Shown: in pieces, positions 6,047 to 6,780 of the stretch | How the letters are laid out: each line of letters starts with the position of its first letter | How positions within the stretch are numbered: the first letter of the stretch is position 1 | Source of the DNA: Thermoproteota archaeon | GTDB lineage: Archaea; Thermoproteota; Thermoprotei; Thermoproteales; Thermocladiaceae | NCBI GenBank assembly: GCA_013153895.1 | Contig: JAADDN010000153.1 | Span: forward strand, 1 to 6,780 | DNA: 6,780 bases | Reading direction: 5' to 3' | Position numbers and translations under genes: made by a program | The notes under the pieces: model-generated | Database searches by the model: none | What the model was told of the DNA's origin: nothing | What the model saw: the letters and a program-made list of their open reading frames with translations, nothing else

Positions 6047-6691
6047 TCATGACTTCACGACTGCACTAATCCTACTCTTCTTCCTATATATACAAGCGTC
6101 CTTATTATCTAGTTCATTGACCGCTCTAATAAGGTCATTATAGTTATTTACTATTTTTCTCATTAATCTAAGAACGATTTTAACATTAATCTTCTCTTCT
6201 CTCCTCATCATTCCAATACATATATCCAATGCTTTAGGAAATATTAACAATGTATTCAGTAAACCTATAAGAAGAAGGACAGGGTCTGAAAAGTCCTGTT
6301 GAAGTGCTAATGATGATAATGTTATTACTATACCCTCTCTAGTAGATATTTCATAGTTCTCACCTCTCTTAACTACTTTCAGTAGTCTCAGATGTTTAAG
6401 CTGTTCAACAGCTAGCTCAGCTTGTAGAATATGGCATATATAGCATAATGTGCGTACAGCTCTTCTACGCGTCGTATATGCCCATGAGTCGATATTCATT
6501 AGATCAGAGAAGAGCTGCAGTATCCTCTGAACATCAATATCATATAATTTTAATCTATCTATAAGATTGTTGAGAAGTATTTCACCTTCTTCTCTAGTAA
6601 TAGTCCTCTTCCTAAGAAGTATAATTCTTATTCTTATTAGGACGAAGAAGAATTTTCTCCTTATCTTGATAAAGATTTTTCTCAGAAGCAC
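6047..6691 (-). CDS. Tailed protein with possible winged-helix segment
   Basis: A protein of 214 residues starting with GTG at 6691, supported by a TATA-like box about 27 bases upstream; an out-of-frame ATG at 6693 stops after three codons. Residues 1-30 are unusual, alternating Arg/Lys with I/L/F (LLRKIFIKIRRKFFF), and could be amphipathic, membrane- or nucleic-acid-binding. Residues 32-65 are helical. Residues 75-125 resemble a winged-helix DNA-binding pattern: helices, then EQLKHLRLLKVVKRGENYEIS and TREG, like the recognition helix, wing and following helix of ArsR/MarR-type domains. This is by eye and unproven. Residues 138-150 are a hydrophobic helix (LLLIGLLNTLLIF). The C-terminal helices (168-195) and linker end in the tail SRISAVVKS. 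Its body does not visibly resemble the plus-strand tailed proteins. It may be a regulator or nucleic-acid-binding member of the same system. Confidence 0.83.
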   Translation of the reverse strand: MLLRKIFIKIRRKFFFVLIRIRIILLRKRTITREEGEILLNNLIDRLKLYDIDVQRILQLFSDLMNIDSWAYTTRRRAVRTLCYICHILQAELAVEQLKHLRLLKVVKRGENYEISTREGIVITLSSLALQQDFSDPVLLLIGLLNTLLIFPKALDICIGMMRREEKINVKIVLRLMRKIVNNYNDLIRAVNELDNKDACIYRKKSRISAVVKS

Positions 6692-6713
6692 ATTTCTTAA
6701 ATTTCTTTAAAGA

Positions 6714-6723
6714 ATTTTTAAGC
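6714..6723 (-). promoter_or_regulatory. TATA-like promoter for the minus-strand gene
   Basis: On the minus strand the sequence reads GCTTAAAAAT, centred about 27 bases upstream of the GTG at 6691. It overlaps the stop codon of the upstream minus-strand gene, so the two minus-strand genes may be transcribed separately, or this may be an internal promoter. Confidence 0.45.
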
Positions 6724-6780
6724 TTTAACTGCAGAAGCTATCCTATCCTTAGCATGTCTCTCTGGGATAGGTCTATTAAA
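6718..6780 (-). CDS. 3' end of another tailed protein (partial)
   Basis: On the minus strand, a frame entering from the right edge encodes 20 residues and stops at TAA (6720-6718). The last residues are ERHAKDRIASAVKA. The end DRIASAVKA matches the tail of five other proteins in the window, especially DRISSVVR and SRVSAAVK, and is preceded by a charged stretch as in those. The short length would normally be too little to call a gene; the tail match, the frame ending just before the promoter of the next minus-strand gene, and the archaeal codon use make it credible. The body of the protein lies outside the window and its nature is unknown. Confidence 0.72.
   Translation of the reverse strand, partial: FNRPIPERHAKDRIASAVKA

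Noticed and set aside
1..6780. CRISPR arrays, tRNA or rRNA genes, transposase genes, terminal inverted repeats
   Set aside because: I saw no regularly spaced direct repeats, no cloverleaf-like or GC-rich RNA gene (which would stand out in this AT-rich DNA), and no transposase or integrase motif.

Overview
The window looks like a piece of a hyperthermophilic crenarchaeal (Thermoproteota) genome or of an element integrated in one. The reasons are the AT-rich DNA, Arg codons that are nearly all AGA/AGG, heavy use of ATA for Ile, a high density of CTAG, proteins rich in I/L/E/K/Y, and AT-rich TATA-like boxes 25-28 bases upstream of start codons that fit leaderless transcripts. Starts inside gene clusters instead use tight coupling (ATGA, TAATG, short overlaps) and, in some cases, Shine-Dalgarno-like sequence. 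The genus cannot be named from this sequence. None of the proteins is a family I can name with certainty.

Layout: a plus-strand array runs from the left edge to about 4777. It contains the 3' end of a first gene (3-197), a gene coupled to it by ATGA (194-856), a gene with its own promoter (894-1574), a tightly following gene (1579-2316), a new promoter with a small gene (2353-2736), an overlapping gene (2723-3298), a coupled 436-residue gene (3298-4608), and a short Pro/Trp/Gly/Arg-rich ORF (4613-4777). A T-rich possible terminator follows. Another promoter then drives a 403-residue gene (4835-6046). This gene abuts, with no gap, a convergent minus-strand gene (6047-6691) that has its own promoter. 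Behind it, at the right edge, is the 3' end of one more minus-strand gene (6718-6780).

The main observation is a short C-terminal tail shared by six of these proteins on both strands, including both edge fragments. The pattern is R-[IV]-[STGA]-[SA]-[AV]-[VIS]-[KR] with at most one further residue. The tails are GRIGSVIR, NRVTAASRD, DRISSVVR, SRVSAAVK, SRISAVVKS and DRIASAVKA. They follow polar, basic linkers, are encoded by different synonymous codons, and sit on proteins whose bodies are strongly diverged or unrelated. This looks like a targeting, docking or cargo-loading peptide recognised by a common partner. The larger proteins without the tail (436 and 403 residues, perhaps also the 245-residue one) are candidates for that partner or scaffold, but this is inference. 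Several tailed proteins also look like distant paralogues: an N-terminal helical or coiled-coil segment, a central strand-rich part, a hydrophobic helix after an L-P motif, then a helix and the tail. The locus evidently continues beyond both window edges.
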